Shown here: in pieces, positions 26,917 to 36,676 of the stretch
Layout: each line of letters starts with the position of its first letter
Numbering within the stretch: position 1 is the stretch's first letter
NCBI RefSeq assembly: GCF_003182475.1
Contig: NZ_QGTS01000003.1
Location: 180,876 to 244,875, forward strand
DNA from: Mangrovibacter plantisponsor
Lineage (GTDB): Bacteria; Pseudomonadota; Gammaproteobacteria; Enterobacterales; Enterobacteriaceae
DNA: 64,000 nucleotides
Direction: 5' to 3'
Notes under the pieces: generated by a model
Told to the model about the DNA's origin: nothing
Databases searched by the model: none
The model's input: only the letters and a program-made list of their open reading frames with translations
Position numbers and translations under genes: made by a program

Positions 26917-27930
26917 ATGTCTTACGCAGTACAGTTTGAAAATGTCTCCCGGCGTTTTGGCGAGGTACGCGCTGTTGACAGCGTAACACTCGCAATTAAT
27001 GAAGGGGAGTTTTTCTCCATGCTCGGGCCATCTGGCTCGGGCAAAACCACATGCCTGCGCCTGATTGCCGGCTTTGAGCAAAGCAGTGCCGGGCGCATTT
27101 TAATTCATGGGCGTGATGTCACAAGCATTCCGCCTTATGAGCGCGATGTAAATACCGTCTTCCAGGATTATGCGTTGTTTCCCCATATGAGTGTGCTGGA
27201 TAACGTGGCCTACGGGCTGATGGTAAAAGGTGTGGGGAAAAAACAACGCCTGGCTCAGGCGCAGGAAGCGCTGGAGCGGGTTGCTTTAGGGTTTGTGCGC
27301 CAGCGCAAGCCCTGGCAACTCTCCGGTGGGCAGCGCCAGCGTGTTGCACTGGCCCGCGCGCTGGTAAACCGCCCAAGAGTATTGCTGCTGGATGAACCGC
27401 TCGGTGCGCTCGATTTAAAATTGCGCGAACAAATGCAACTGGAGCTGAAAACGCTGCAACGCGACCTGGGCATTACTTTCGTCTTCGTCACCCACGACCA
27501 AAGCGAGGCGCTGTCTATGTCGGACCGGGTGGCAGTATTCAACAATGGGCGCATTGAACAGGTTGATACTCCCCGGGTGTTGTATAACCAGCCAGCCACT
27601 GCGTTTGTCGCCCGCTTTGTGGGCACCGCGAATGTGCTGGCCGGGGAAACCTGCAACACAATTACCGGTAAAACGGGGAGTTTCGCACTGCGGCCCGAAT
27701 ATATACAACTGGATAACCAGGGCGCATTTCAGACCCAGGGTACCGTGCGGGAGGTTCAGTATTTCGGCGCCGCAACCCGGCTGGATGTGCAATTAGCCAA
27801 TGGTGAACATTTGCTGGTCAGCCAAACCAATACACTGGGCAGTGACAGCGGGCTTTACCAGCCGGGCCAACAAGTAGCGTTGTCCTGGCCTGAAGCGGCA
27901 ATGGTTCCTCTGGCGGAGGAAAGCCGATGA
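26917..27930 (+). CDS. ydcT: YdcT, ABC transporter ATP-binding protein
   Basis: A 337-residue PotA-like ATPase: Walker A 'GPSGSGKTT', Q-loop region 'VFQDYALFPHMSV', signature 'LSGGQRQRVALARAL', Walker B 'VLLLDEPLGALD', His switch 'VTHDQ', and a C-terminal TOBE domain. It powers uptake of a polyamine-type substrate through YdcU/YdcV. It lies 13 bases after ydcS and overlaps ydcU by four bases. Confidence 0.96.
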   Translation: MSYAVQFENVSRRFGEVRAVDSVTLAINEGEFFSMLGPSGSGKTTCLRLIAGFEQSSAGRILIHGRDVTSIPPYERDVNTVFQDYALFPHMSVLDNVAYGLMVKGVGKKQRLAQAQEALERVALGFVRQRKPWQLSGGQRQRVALARALVNRPRVLLLDEPLGALDLKLREQMQLELKTLQRDLGITFVFVTHDQSEALSMSDRVAVFNNGRIEQVDTPRVLYNQPATAFVARFVGTANVLAGETCNTITGKTGSFALRPEYIQLDNQGAFQTQGTVREVQYFGAATRLDVQLANGEHLLVSQTNTLGSDSGLYQPGQQVALSWPEAAMVPLAEESR

Positions 27931-28874
27931 ATATGCAGGGAGCAGCAAAAGGTGTTTCACATTACCGTTTAAGGCGTGATGTCAGTACATTTCTGTGGCG
28001 CCGCCCACTGTTGTGGCTGGCATTGTTACTGACTCCACCGGTGATGTGGTTCGCCATTATTTACCTCGGTTCTTTGTTCACATTGCTGTGGCAGGGGTTG
28101 TACACCTTTGACGACTTCACCATGTCGGTGCTGCCAGAACTGACACTGAGCAACCTGGCTGCGCTATTCTCCCCGGCAAATTACGACATCATTTCACGTA
28201 CCCTCATCATGGCTTTGCTGGTCACGCTGGCAAGCGCCGTGCTGGCGTTTCCACTGGCCTGGTATATGGCGCGTTATGCCAGCGGGCGCATGAAAGCCTT
28301 TTTGTATATCGCGGTGATGTTGCCAATGTGGGCCAGTTATATTGTTAAAGCCTATGCATGGACGCTGTTGCTGGCAAAAGATGGCGTGGCGCAGTGGTTT
28401 TTAACCCATATGGGGCTGGAAGGTGTGTTAAGCACCGTGCTCAGCATACCGGGCATCGGCGGTACCACACTTTCCACCTCAGGCCTGGGGCGCTTTGGGG
28501 TGTTTGTCTATATCTGGTTGCCATTCATGATATTACCGGTCCATGCCGCGCTGGTCAGAGTGCCATCTTCAGCACTACAGGCCTCGGCAGACCTGGGCGC
28601 CAGGCCAGGGCAAACATTGCGCTATATCGTTCTGCCGCTGGCTATTCCCGGTATTGCTGCGGGTTCCATTTTTACGTTCTCACTCACACTTGGGGATTTT
28701 ATTATTCCGCAACTGGTTGGCCCGCCGGGGTACTTCATTGGTAACATGGTCTATGTGCAGCAGGGGGCTATTGGCAACATGCCCATGGCGGCGGCATTTA
28801 CCCTGGTGCCTTGTGTGCTGATTGGTTTATGGCTGGCGTTGGTAAAACGCCTGGGAGCGTTCGATGCACTCTAA
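27927..28874 (+). CDS. ydcU: YdcU, ABC transporter inner-membrane permease
   Basis: A PotB-like permease of 315 residues with six or so helices. The ATPase-contact EAA loop is seen as '[33 protein letters not shown]'. Its ATG overlaps the ydcT stop (ATGA) and its end overlaps ydcV by 11 bases, consistent with coupled translation. Partner of YdcV. Confidence 0.95.
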   Translation: MNMQGAAKGVSHYRLRRDVSTFLWRRPLLWLALLLTPPVMWFAIIYLGSLFTLLWQGLYTFDDFTMSVLPELTLSNLAALFSPANYDIISRTLIMALLVTLASAVLAFPLAWYMARYASGRMKAFLYIAVMLPMWASYIVKAYAWTLLLAKDGVAQWFLTHMGLEGVLSTVLSIPGIGGTTLSTSGLGRFGVFVYIWLPFMILPVHAALVRVPSSALQASADLGARPGQTLRYIVLPLAIPGIAAGSIFTFSLTLGDFIIPQLVGPPGYFIGNMVYVQQGAIGNMPMAAAFTLVPCVLIGLWLALVKRLGAFDAL

Positions 28875-29670
28875 TCGCGCCCCATTTTGGCTCACTGCCA
28901 CCGCCTGGTCAGTGATCGTATTTCTTCACTTCCCGTTAATTATCATTGCACTTTACGCATTCAATACTGAAGAAGCGGCCTTCAGCTTTCCGCCTTCCGG
29001 ATTCACGCTACACTGGTTTGAGGTGGCTGCAGCAAGAGGGGATATCCTGAATGCTGTGACGTTGTCACTTAAAGTGGCGGCACTGGCAACAGTTATTGCG
29101 TTAATACTTGGCACGTTAGCTGCAGCAGCTCTCTGGCGAAAGGCGTTTTTTGGCCGTAATGTCATTAGTTTTGTCCTGATGTTACCCATTGCTTTGCCCG
29201 GCATTATCACTGGTCTGGCATTGCTCACTGCCTTTAACAAATTGGGGATAACGCCGGGGATGTTCACACTGGTTGTCGGGCATGCCACTTTCTGTGTGGT
29301 CATTGTGTTCAATAACGTAGTGGCGCGCTTTCGGCGAACCTCCTGGAGCCTGGTTGAGGCATCCATGGACCTCGGGGCGGATGGCTGGCAAACCTTTCGC
29401 TATATTATTTTACCGGGCCTCGCCTCTGCCATGCTTGCTGGCGGGATGCTGGCATTTGCACTTTCGTTTGACGAAATTATCGTGACGACATTCACGGCAG
29501 GCCATGAACAAACGCTGCCGTTATGGTTACTGAACCAATTAGGAAGACCGCGGGATGTTCCCGTGACAAATGTTGTAGCGCTGGTTGTGATGGTTGCCAC
29601 CATGTTGCCCATACTTGGAGCCTGGTGGTTAACACGTGATACCGACACAACAGCCGGTAGTGAAAAATAA
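28864..29670 (+). CDS. ydcV: YdcV, ABC transporter inner-membrane permease
   Basis: A PotC-like permease of 268 residues: '[18 protein letters not shown]' and the EAA loop '[39 protein letters not shown]' are typical. With YdcU it forms the channel of the putrescine/polyamine-type importer. patD follows after 36 bases. Confidence 0.95.
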   Translation: MHSNRAPFWLTATAWSVIVFLHFPLIIIALYAFNTEEAAFSFPPSGFTLHWFEVAAARGDILNAVTLSLKVAALATVIALILGTLAAAALWRKAFFGRNVISFVLMLPIALPGIITGLALLTAFNKLGITPGMFTLVVGHATFCVVIVFNNVVARFRRTSWSLVEASMDLGADGWQTFRYIILPGLASAMLAGGMLAFALSFDEIIVTTFTAGHEQTLPLWLLNQLGRPRDVPVTNVVALVVMVATMLPILGAWWLTRDTDTTAGSEK

Positions 29671-29706
29671 TGCGACAGCAACACCAAAGCAAACAAGGAA
29701 AATAAC

Positions 29707-31131
29707 ATGCAAAGCCAACTTTTAATCAATGGACAACTGGTTACTGGACAAGGTGAACCTCTTCCCGTTTACAACCCTGCCACCGGCGAAGTATTGCTTC
29801 AGGTGCCCGAAGCCACGGTGGAGCAAGTTAACAGTGCAGTGAGTGCTGCCAGCGCCGCTTTTGACTCATGGAGCCAGACAGTACCCCGTGAACGTGCTGA
29901 AAAACTGCTGGCACTGGCAGATATCATTGAACAACATGCAGAGACATTTGCCCGTCTGGAATCGCAAAACTGTGGCAAACCTTTTCACGCAGTGCTTAAC
30001 GATGAAATCCCGGCAGTAGCCGATGTATTCCGCTTTTTTGCCGGCGCGGCCCGCTGCCTGAGTGGTTCTGCTGCCGGAGAGTACCTGGAAGGGCATACAT
30101 CTATGATTCGCCGTGACCCGGTGGGTGTGGTGGCGTCTATCGCGCCCTGGAACTATCCGTTGATGATGGCCGCCTGGAAATTAGGTCCGGCACTGGCCGC
30201 GGGTAATTGCGTGGTTATCAAACCGTCTGAAATTACACCATTGACCACATTTAAACTGGCCGAACTGGCAAAAGACCTTTTCCCGGCGGGCGTACTGAGT
30301 GTGCTGTTCGGGCGTGGCCAAACGGTGGGTGACGCTCTGACGGGGCATAAAGACGTTGCGATGGTGTCACTGACTGGTTCTATTCCAACAGGCGCGCATA
30401 TTATTCGCCACACATCGCAAAGTGTGAAACGCACGCATATGGAGTTAGGCGGGAAAGCGCCAGTGCTGGTGTTTGATGACGCAGATCTTGATGACGTAGT
30501 GGACGGGATCCGGGCATTTGGTTTTTACAATGCAGGGCAGGATTGTACTGCTGCGTGCCGCATCTACGCACAGAAAGGTATTTATGCCCAACTGGTTGAA
30601 AAACTGGGTAACGCCGTCAGTACACTCAAGACCGGAGCCCCTGACGACACTGAAACCGAACTGGGTCCGTTAAGCTCACTGGCACATCTTGAACGGGTTG
30701 AAAAAGCCGTCAACCAGGCTAAGTCATTACCGCATATCAGTGTGGTAACGGGTGGCAGCCGGGTACCCGGCCCGGGGTATTATTTCCAGCCAACGGTGCT
30801 TGCTGGTGCGAAGCAGGGCGATGATATTGTGCAACGTGAAGTGTTCGGCCCGGTGGTCAGTGTGACAGAGTTCGACGACGAAGCGCAGGCATTACTTTGG
30901 GCAAATGACTCTGATTACGGGCTGGCCTCATCTGTCTGGACGAAAGATGTTGGCCGGGCTCACCGCCTGAGCGCCCGCCTGCGTTATGGCTGTACCTGGG
31001 TAAATACCCATTTCATGCTGGTCAGTGAAATGCCACACGGTGGGTTAAAGTCTTCTGGTTATGGCAAAGATATGTCGATGTATGGCCTGGAAGATTACAC
31101 CGTAGTCCGCCATGTGATGATTAAACATTAA
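29707..31131 (+). CDS. patD: Gamma-aminobutyraldehyde dehydrogenase
   Basis: PatD (YdcW/Prr), 474 residues. It oxidises 4-aminobutanal, made from putrescine by PatA, to GABA with NAD. Aldehyde dehydrogenase features: '[32 protein letters not shown]' (NAD site), catalytic Glu in 'MELGGKAPV', catalytic Cys in '[15 protein letters not shown]', and '[19 protein letters not shown]'. AAGGAA precedes ATG 29707. Its place after ydcSTUV supports import followed by catabolism of putrescine-like compounds. Confidence 0.96.
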   Translation: MQSQLLINGQLVTGQGEPLPVYNPATGEVLLQVPEATVEQVNSAVSAASAAFDSWSQTVPRERAEKLLALADIIEQHAETFARLESQNCGKPFHAVLNDEIPAVADVFRFFAGAARCLSGSAAGEYLEGHTSMIRRDPVGVVASIAPWNYPLMMAAWKLGPALAAGNCVVIKPSEITPLTTFKLAELAKDLFPAGVLSVLFGRGQTVGDALTGHKDVAMVSLTGSIPTGAHIIRHTSQSVKRTHMELGGKAPVLVFDDADLDDVVDGIRAFGFYNAGQDCTAACRIYAQKGIYAQLVEKLGNAVSTLKTGAPDDTETELGPLSSLAHLERVEKAVNQAKSLPHISVVTGGSRVPGPGYYFQPTVLAGAKQGDDIVQREVFGPVVSVTEFDDEAQALLWANDSDYGLASSVWTKDVGRAHRLSARLRYGCTWVNTHFMLVSEMPHGGLKSSGYGKDMSMYGLEDYTVVRHVMIKH

Positions 31132-31142
31132 GGTTAGTATTC

Positions 31143-31164
31143 GCGGGCGGAATCCTCCGCCCGC
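31143..31164 (+). terminator. Terminator-like hairpin after patD
   Basis: GCGGGCGGA (31143-31151) pairs with TCCGCCCGC (31156-31164), loop ATCC. Only a weak AATTAAT follows. It separates patD from the convergent diguanylate cyclase gene. Confidence 0.6.
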
Positions 31165-31182
31165 AATTAATGAGGGGCCCGG

Positions 31183-32793
31183 TCAGGCGTGGGATGAAGA
31201 TGCGGTGTGAACGCCAGATGTTTGGGGAAGCGGGCACACCGAGCGGTAAAGCACCACCCGGTTGCGGCCTTTGTCTTTCGCTTCATACAACGCGATATCG
31301 GTCATTTTAATGGCTTCATCAATATTGTCCGCATCTTCAAGCGCAGCAATACCGGCTGAAATAGTGACAGAAGGCAACTGAGGCTGTTTTTCCTGTTCAA
31401 TACTACAACGGATGCGATCAGCGATTTTCTCCGCATTTTCTGTGCTGGTGCCCGGCAGCATAATGACAAACTCTTCCCCGCCAAAACGCCCAACCAGGTC
31501 GGTTTCCCGGCAGATAGTTTTAAGAATGCTACTGACCATCACCAGAACTTTATCCCCGGTATCATGCCCCCAGGTATCATTAACACGCTTAAAGTGATCC
31601 AGGTCGAGGGAGATAAGCGCATTCTCGCTGTGTTTCCCTGATATGCTCGCCAGCGTCATAAAGCCGCGCCGGTTAAGCAGCCCGGTTAATGGGTCCGTTG
31701 ATGCTTCGCGATCCAGGTTTTTCACCTGCTTAATGGTCGAAACCATCCCGGCACTGATTGATACCTTCAGTTTATTAGCTTCGTAATACCAGGCATCTAT
31801 CTGGCGAATCTCTTCCACCACATGAGCCGTTGGCTTACTGGCAGAAAGTATGGCCAGGCGCCGCAATGGCCGGGCTATCAGTGTTGATAATGCATACGAC
31901 AACAACGAGGTAAACACCAGAATCAGAATAATAAACCACACAGACTGGCGAATAGTGGACAGCATAATGTCGTTAACCAGCGTGTCGTCGGCGTAAACAA
32001 AAACATTCCAGTCTGTTTTAGTCAGGTTGCCAACCCCCAGTAATTGGGTCGCTTCACCGTGGTTAACCACATAAGCGCCACTCACATTCTGGCTCAACAT
32101 TTTTTTCAACTGGTCATCAATACCAATCTGGCTGCCCACTTTGTTCGGGTCTTTATTAAAAATAATATGCCCGTCATTGGAAACAATGCTCACATTGGCA
32201 CTGTAATTATAAAAATGGGTGCTGATTATTTGGTTTAAGATGCTTTTCTCTTTCAGGTAAATCGAACCACCGATATAACCAAGGTAATTACCTGCATGGT
32301 CAAACACCGGGGACGAAACAAAAATGACATAACGGTTAGTTGTCCCGGTAAAAAAAGGCTGTGAAATATAGGGTTTGCGTGTTTTTAATGCGTTTGCATT
32401 GGCTTCAGATTGCAGGCCTATACCCCGCAAATTCAGGCTCTCCGGTGAAGTGGCCAGAATAATCCCGTGATCGTTGACCACAATAACCGAGTTAAAAAAA
32501 CCAGATTGCAGGCGCAGCCGGTCAGCTTCATCAACCATAGTCTGGTAGTCGCTGAAGCTATGAATTTTACTGGCACTGTAAGCCAGTTCTTGTTGGCTGA
32601 TACCAATCACTCTGTCTGCAGTTTCGGCCAGTTTACGGGCATACGCGTTGTTGTTCTCAAGAATGGTGTGCTCGATATTGGCTTTTTGATAAAAGTACAA
32701 TGACGTCAACAGGAGAACACCAGTCAGCACCACTGCACCAATGGACATCCAGGTGAGTAACAGGTTGAGTTTCATGGTTCGTAGTGCAGTCAT
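31183..32793 (-). CDS. Membrane diguanylate cyclase with double-CACHE sensor
   Basis: A 536-residue inner-membrane protein: helix at residues 10-32, a periplasmic double-CACHE domain ('SYSASKIHSF'-type to 'GEATQLLGVGNLTKTDWNVFVY'), a second helix near 280-303, then GGDEF. The active site reads 'RFGGEEF' and an inhibitory RxxD site (RETD) stands five residues before it, so the enzyme should make c-di-GMP and be feedback inhibited. The sensed ligand is unknown. It is divergent from the phytase-like gene and lies outside the E. coli gene order. Confidence 0.92.
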   Translation of the reverse strand: MTALRTMKLNLLLTWMSIGAVVLTGVLLLTSLYFYQKANIEHTILENNNAYARKLAETADRVIGISQQELAYSASKIHSFSDYQTMVDEADRLRLQSGFFNSVIVVNDHGIILATSPESLNLRGIGLQSEANANALKTRKPYISQPFFTGTTNRYVIFVSSPVFDHAGNYLGYIGGSIYLKEKSILNQIISTHFYNYSANVSIVSNDGHIIFNKDPNKVGSQIGIDDQLKKMLSQNVSGAYVVNHGEATQLLGVGNLTKTDWNVFVYADDTLVNDIMLSTIRQSVWFIILILVFTSLLSYALSTLIARPLRRLAILSASKPTAHVVEEIRQIDAWYYEANKLKVSISAGMVSTIKQVKNLDREASTDPLTGLLNRRGFMTLASISGKHSENALISLDLDHFKRVNDTWGHDTGDKVLVMVSSILKTICRETDLVGRFGGEEFVIMLPGTSTENAEKIADRIRCSIEQEKQPQLPSVTISAGIAALEDADNIDEAIKMTDIALYEAKDKGRNRVVLYRSVCPLPQTSGVHTASSSHA

Positions 32794-33068
32794 ACAACGA
32801 TATCCCTCTCTATGCCGGTGGTTACCTTTGCAGACCTTACTCAGTAACCAGGATTAATCTATATTTTACAGGCGAAGTTTGCGATAAGCGATAAACGAAA
32901 CATAATTTTAGCGCTTAATTACCCCCTGTAATCCTGTGTAGTTCATCTGATTGCTCATACTTTAGGATTAGCCTCACCTTCGGGCTAAATTTGCTTAAGG
33001 TTAATCTGTAATTGTCATTGTGTTGTCACATATGCCCGTTTAGATAAATCCTTCACAAAATAACCAAA

Positions 33069-34430
33069 ATGGATAACCTCATGGGCTTCAAACCACTGCT
33101 GTTGGCTGGATTTATTCCTTTCTGCTCACTGGCGGCACAACTTCAGGTAGACCGCTATGTTGTCAGTTTCCCCGGAGGGGAGCGTGTTGCTGTCAGCGAG
33201 GCACTGCAGCATACCTTTCCCAATGGATTACCCCCAGGTGTAGGTTCCGGCCTGACATTTACCGGTAAGCAGCAGGGCGAACTGACGTTTGCAACGGTAA
33301 CGGACCGGGGCCCCAATGCTGATTCACCCGATGTGGGGGAGATGGCATCGAAAATCTTTGCTTCACCAGATTTCACGCCATTTATTATGACAATTCGCCT
33401 GTCCGGGAATAACGCGCTGGCAACTGAAGAACGCCCCATCCACGATGACAAAGGGAATATCTCCGGCCTGCCGCTGCCACAAGGAATGGTGGGTTCTACC
33501 AATGAAGTTGCCCTGAACAGCCAACTGAAAACACTGAACTCAGACTCAGGCGGTCTGGATACTGAAGGCATTACGCCAGATGGTAAAGGTGGATTCTGGC
33601 TCTGCGATGAATATGGCCCGTTCCTGATTCATGTCGATGGCGAAGGGAAAATCCTGGCAAAATATGGCCCGGAACCTGCTGCAGGCGAGCAAAGTATGGC
33701 CCGGGGGTTACCGGCCATCATCAAGTGGCGCCAGCCTAACCGTGGTTTTGAAGGCGTAACCCGCCTGCCGGACGGAAAAATCCTTGGCGCGGTGCAAAGC
33801 ACACTCAATATAGACGGCAAAAGTAAAAATAAAGCGGCCTTTACTCGCCTGGTTGTGCTGGACCCGGTTACGGGTAAAACGGCAATGTATGGCTACCCAA
33901 TTGATACACACTATAAGAAAGCAGCTGATGCGAAAATTGGCGATGTGGTGGCACTGAACAACCATGAAGTGTTGCTGATTGAGCAGGGCAAAGATAAAGA
34001 CAAAGTCATGCATAACCGCATCTACAAAGTTGACTTGCGCCATGCAACAGACTTAACGCCATTTGACAGCCAGACATCACCGGAATTTAACACACCGGAA
34101 GAATTAACCAGCCGTGGCATCAAGCTGGCGACGAAGACTGAAATTGTTGATTTACCGAAACTGGGCTGGCAGCAGGAAAAAGCTGAAGGTTTGGCACTGA
34201 TTGACGACCGTACTCTGGCGGTAACCAACGACAATGACTTTGGCCTTAAATCGTCGCTGGCTAACCCTGTAGACGGCGCAAAAAAACTGGATGACTACCG
34301 GGCGGATGGAAAAGGCAGCCTTACCTACAATGGACAACCGGTTAACAGTACCGTCGCGCTGTCGGCACTCAACCCACCCGAGTCGCTCAGTGAAATTTGG
34401 GTCATTCACCTGGCAAAACCAGTCAAATAA
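33069..34430 (+). CDS. Secreted protein with phytase-like esterase domain
   Basis: A 453-residue protein with a signal peptide ('MGFKPLLLAGFIPFCSLAAQLQ') and an 'esterase-like activity of phytase' beta-propeller domain: 'GVGSGLTFTG', 'FATVTDRGPNADSP', 'DTEGITPDGKGGFWLCDEYGPFL', 'NRGFEGVTRLPDGKI', 'EKAEGLALIDDRTLAVTNDNDFG'. Probably periplasmic, acting on phosphate esters or related compounds; substrate unproven. The start could be 33069 or ATG 33081, neither with a strong ribosome site. It is divergent from the diguanylate cyclase. Confidence 0.85.
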   Translation: MDNLMGFKPLLLAGFIPFCSLAAQLQVDRYVVSFPGGERVAVSEALQHTFPNGLPPGVGSGLTFTGKQQGELTFATVTDRGPNADSPDVGEMASKIFASPDFTPFIMTIRLSGNNALATEERPIHDDKGNISGLPLPQGMVGSTNEVALNSQLKTLNSDSGGLDTEGITPDGKGGFWLCDEYGPFLIHVDGEGKILAKYGPEPAAGEQSMARGLPAIIKWRQPNRGFEGVTRLPDGKILGAVQSTLNIDGKSKNKAAFTRLVVLDPVTGKTAMYGYPIDTHYKKAADAKIGDVVALNNHEVLLIEQGKDKDKVMHNRIYKVDLRHATDLTPFDSQTSPEFNTPEELTSRGIKLATKTEIVDLPKLGWQQEKAEGLALIDDRTLAVTNDNDFGLKSSLANPVDGAKKLDDYRADGKGSLTYNGQPVNSTVALSALNPPESLSEIWVIHLAKPVK

Positions 34431-34453
34431 CCGCTATTTCGCAGACTTAGTTT

Positions 34454-34483
34454 CCCGTTTCCCGGCAAGTGCAGGGAAACGGG
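34454..34483. terminator. Hairpin between the phytase-like gene and srfC
   Basis: CCCGTTTCCC (34454-34463) pairs over ten bases with GGGAAACGGG (34474-34483). It lies between convergent stops at 34430 and 34490. No T run. Confidence 0.5.
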
Positions 34484-34489
34484 GTTCGT

Positions 34490-36676
34490 CTACACGAGCC
34501 GCGATACCAGTGTGACCAGTGCTTTACGTTGTGTTTTATTCAGGTCGCCGGGGCGAACATAATCCCGGTTGTCCAGCGCACACTGGTACAAGGCTACCAA
34601 CCAGTCATACACATAATGCGTTGCTGCATGGGCAGGTTGTTCACCCAGCCTGGTCAGGCGAACCGCGCCGCCACTTTGTATATGGGGCGCGAAAATACCT
34701 TTACCGCGGTTTACCCGGCTCTGCGGGCGTTGTTCAACCGGCATTTCGCTGTAGCCCAGCCAGGTAATGAAATCCCCGAGCGCCGCGTAACCTGCCACTA
34801 AATTTGTAGACAGTTTCTCCAGTTGCTCCCTGAGCCCGGTGCGGTAGCTGGTGGTGATAATAATATCAGCCAGCAACTGCAACTCGTCGGCGCTCATGCC
34901 AGTGCAGGTTACGGTTTCTGGTTTCCCTGCCCACTGGCGAACATGACGCACCCATTGAAGAAATAATACCTGTCCCGCAGGAAGTGCCGAAGCATTGTCA
35001 GCCGCTGCCGGGGCTGGTTCATCACTGAATAAATCAAGGCCAGGATCAAAGATAGGTAATGTACTCAGAACGGGCTGCTTCTGGTCGTTGTTCAAACTGT
35101 CAGTTAACCTGGTCGGCGGTAACAGCCCACTGATAATTTCGCCATGATGCTCTGCCTGGCGTTGTAATGTTCGCACCAGTTGGCTGGCCAGTGATTTGGC
35201 CTGTTCCGGGTCTGCCTGTTCAGTTGCTGCATAAGGCGAAAATAGCAAGCAGATTTCTGCACGCAACCGGGCAGTCAGTGCTGCCAGGCGTGACTGATGG
35301 CGTTCCTGAGTCAGCGCATCCTGCAGCCAGCGTTTAAGGCGCGACAGGTTATGTTCATCCAGCGCCTGCAATGTTCCCCAGTCAACACCGGGTTTCCCGC
35401 ACAACCGTTGCAACCCGTCATCAAGTGGGGTTTGCCCGTTTTGGCGACCGTCAAATGGTGTAATAACCCAGGCCATACCGGGCAGATTATCGCCATTTTC
35501 AGCCACGGCCTGTGTGGCCTGTTGCCAGCGTTTTAGTAACTGGCTAACTGGATAAATGTCCTGGCGGGAAGAAACCGCCTGGTTAATCAGCAGTAAATCA
35601 GGGCTAGCCTGCCATGCATATAAATCCGGTAGTATCAGCGCTCGGGTTTTTTGTAATGACTCTGGCGCGCCATAAGGCGGGAGATCCAACAGATCAACGC
35701 CATCCAGCGCTGGCGCAGCCGCCAGGGTAAACACCACTTCATAACACAGCAGCGCCAGGGAAGAGAGTGCGATACAGACCTGGCCTTCAACCCGGTTAAG
35801 CTGCACCGGGCAAACAATCACATCACCCTGGTCATGGTCGATGGCGAATTCGGCCGGGCAAAGAAAATTCTCAGTTGGCAGTGAGAAGGCATCCACCAGA
35901 AGATCCAGTGGCGCACAAACAGTTTGTGCGCCATTAAGCCGTGCCAGTGCGTCGGCCAGAGTACGCCATTGAGTGGTCAGCTCCGGGTTATCTCCCCAAA
36001 ACAAACTATACAGGCTCTGGCGGTCATCAAGACCCAGCTCTGGCAACAACCGGGCTATCCGGAACCAGTCAGCTTCATCAATTTGCCAGGTTTTACGTGC
36101 CGGAAGTTGTGCCCAGTGGCGGGCCAGTAAACTAACTTCTTGCGGATTCACGTTAGTTTGTATCCCCGGTTGGCGGCGCAAGGCTGCCTGCTGTAACCGG
36201 TTTTGCAGGCGGGCAGATGGCAATGCCTGCACGCCTGGCTGATGGTGATAGTGGCTCATAAACAGCGCAACTAACGCTATTTCACTCAGCAAACGTAAAG
36301 TAACCGGGTAGCCTTTGGCGGTGGTTTGCGGTTGCGCAGTGAAACGCACGGCCATGGTTGCTGAAGTATGCCCGGGTTGTATATGGCTTAAGTAATCAAT
36401 ACTCCGCCCCTGAGCACTAACCTGTACGCGCCCATCCGGGCTGTCAGTCAGAGTACGTAACAGCCATGATTTTGCTTCATGGCCCTGGCCGTAAAGCCCC
36501 AGTGTTGGCGGGGATTCAAGAGACTGTTCGAGCTGGTTCAGCCTGAATTGTTTTGCCTGAACATGCTGGCACAAACGGTCACCATCTTCATCCAGTATAC
36601 TGGCCTGCGCACGGTACTTCTCAACCCAGTTAATCAGTGCGGCCAGCGTATCCGCAGTGGTTATTTTACGGCTCAT
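34490..36676 (-). CDS. srfC: SrfC-like protein (putative virulence effector / degenerate P-loop protein)
   Basis: A 728-residue protein in the position and of the type of SrfC. Near residue 60 it has 'LGLYGQGHEAKSWLLRTL', which looks like a Walker A loop in which the last Gly is Ala (G-Q-G-H-E-A-K-S). Further on, 'LDGVDLLDLPPYGAPE' resembles a Walker B/G3 region. The family may be distantly related to dynamin-like GTPases, but catalytic ability is doubtful. Its ATG overlaps the srfB stop. In Salmonella the srfABC genes respond to SsrB; the molecular role is unknown. Confidence 0.85.
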   Translation of the reverse strand: MSRKITTADTLAALINWVEKYRAQASILDEDGDRLCQHVQAKQFRLNQLEQSLESPPTLGLYGQGHEAKSWLLRTLTDSPDGRVQVSAQGRSIDYLSHIQPGHTSATMAVRFTAQPQTTAKGYPVTLRLLSEIALVALFMSHYHHQPGVQALPSARLQNRLQQAALRRQPGIQTNVNPQEVSLLARHWAQLPARKTWQIDEADWFRIARLLPELGLDDRQSLYSLFWGDNPELTTQWRTLADALARLNGAQTVCAPLDLLVDAFSLPTENFLCPAEFAIDHDQGDVIVCPVQLNRVEGQVCIALSSLALLCYEVVFTLAAAPALDGVDLLDLPPYGAPESLQKTRALILPDLYAWQASPDLLLINQAVSSRQDIYPVSQLLKRWQQATQAVAENGDNLPGMAWVITPFDGRQNGQTPLDDGLQRLCGKPGVDWGTLQALDEHNLSRLKRWLQDALTQERHQSRLAALTARLRAEICLLFSPYAATEQADPEQAKSLASQLVRTLQRQAEHHGEIISGLLPPTRLTDSLNNDQKQPVLSTLPIFDPGLDLFSDEPAPAAADNASALPAGQVLFLQWVRHVRQWAGKPETVTCTGMSADELQLLADIIITTSYRTGLREQLEKLSTNLVAGYAALGDFITWLGYSEMPVEQRPQSRVNRGKGIFAPHIQSGGAVRLTRLGEQPAHAATHYVYDWLVALYQCALDNRDYVRPGDLNKTQRKALVTLVSRLV

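Noticed and set aside
33155-33571. 138-codon frame antisense to the phytase-like gene
   Set aside because: It is fully inside a clear coding gene with signal peptide and domain motifs. It has no family resemblance and is a codon-bias shadow.
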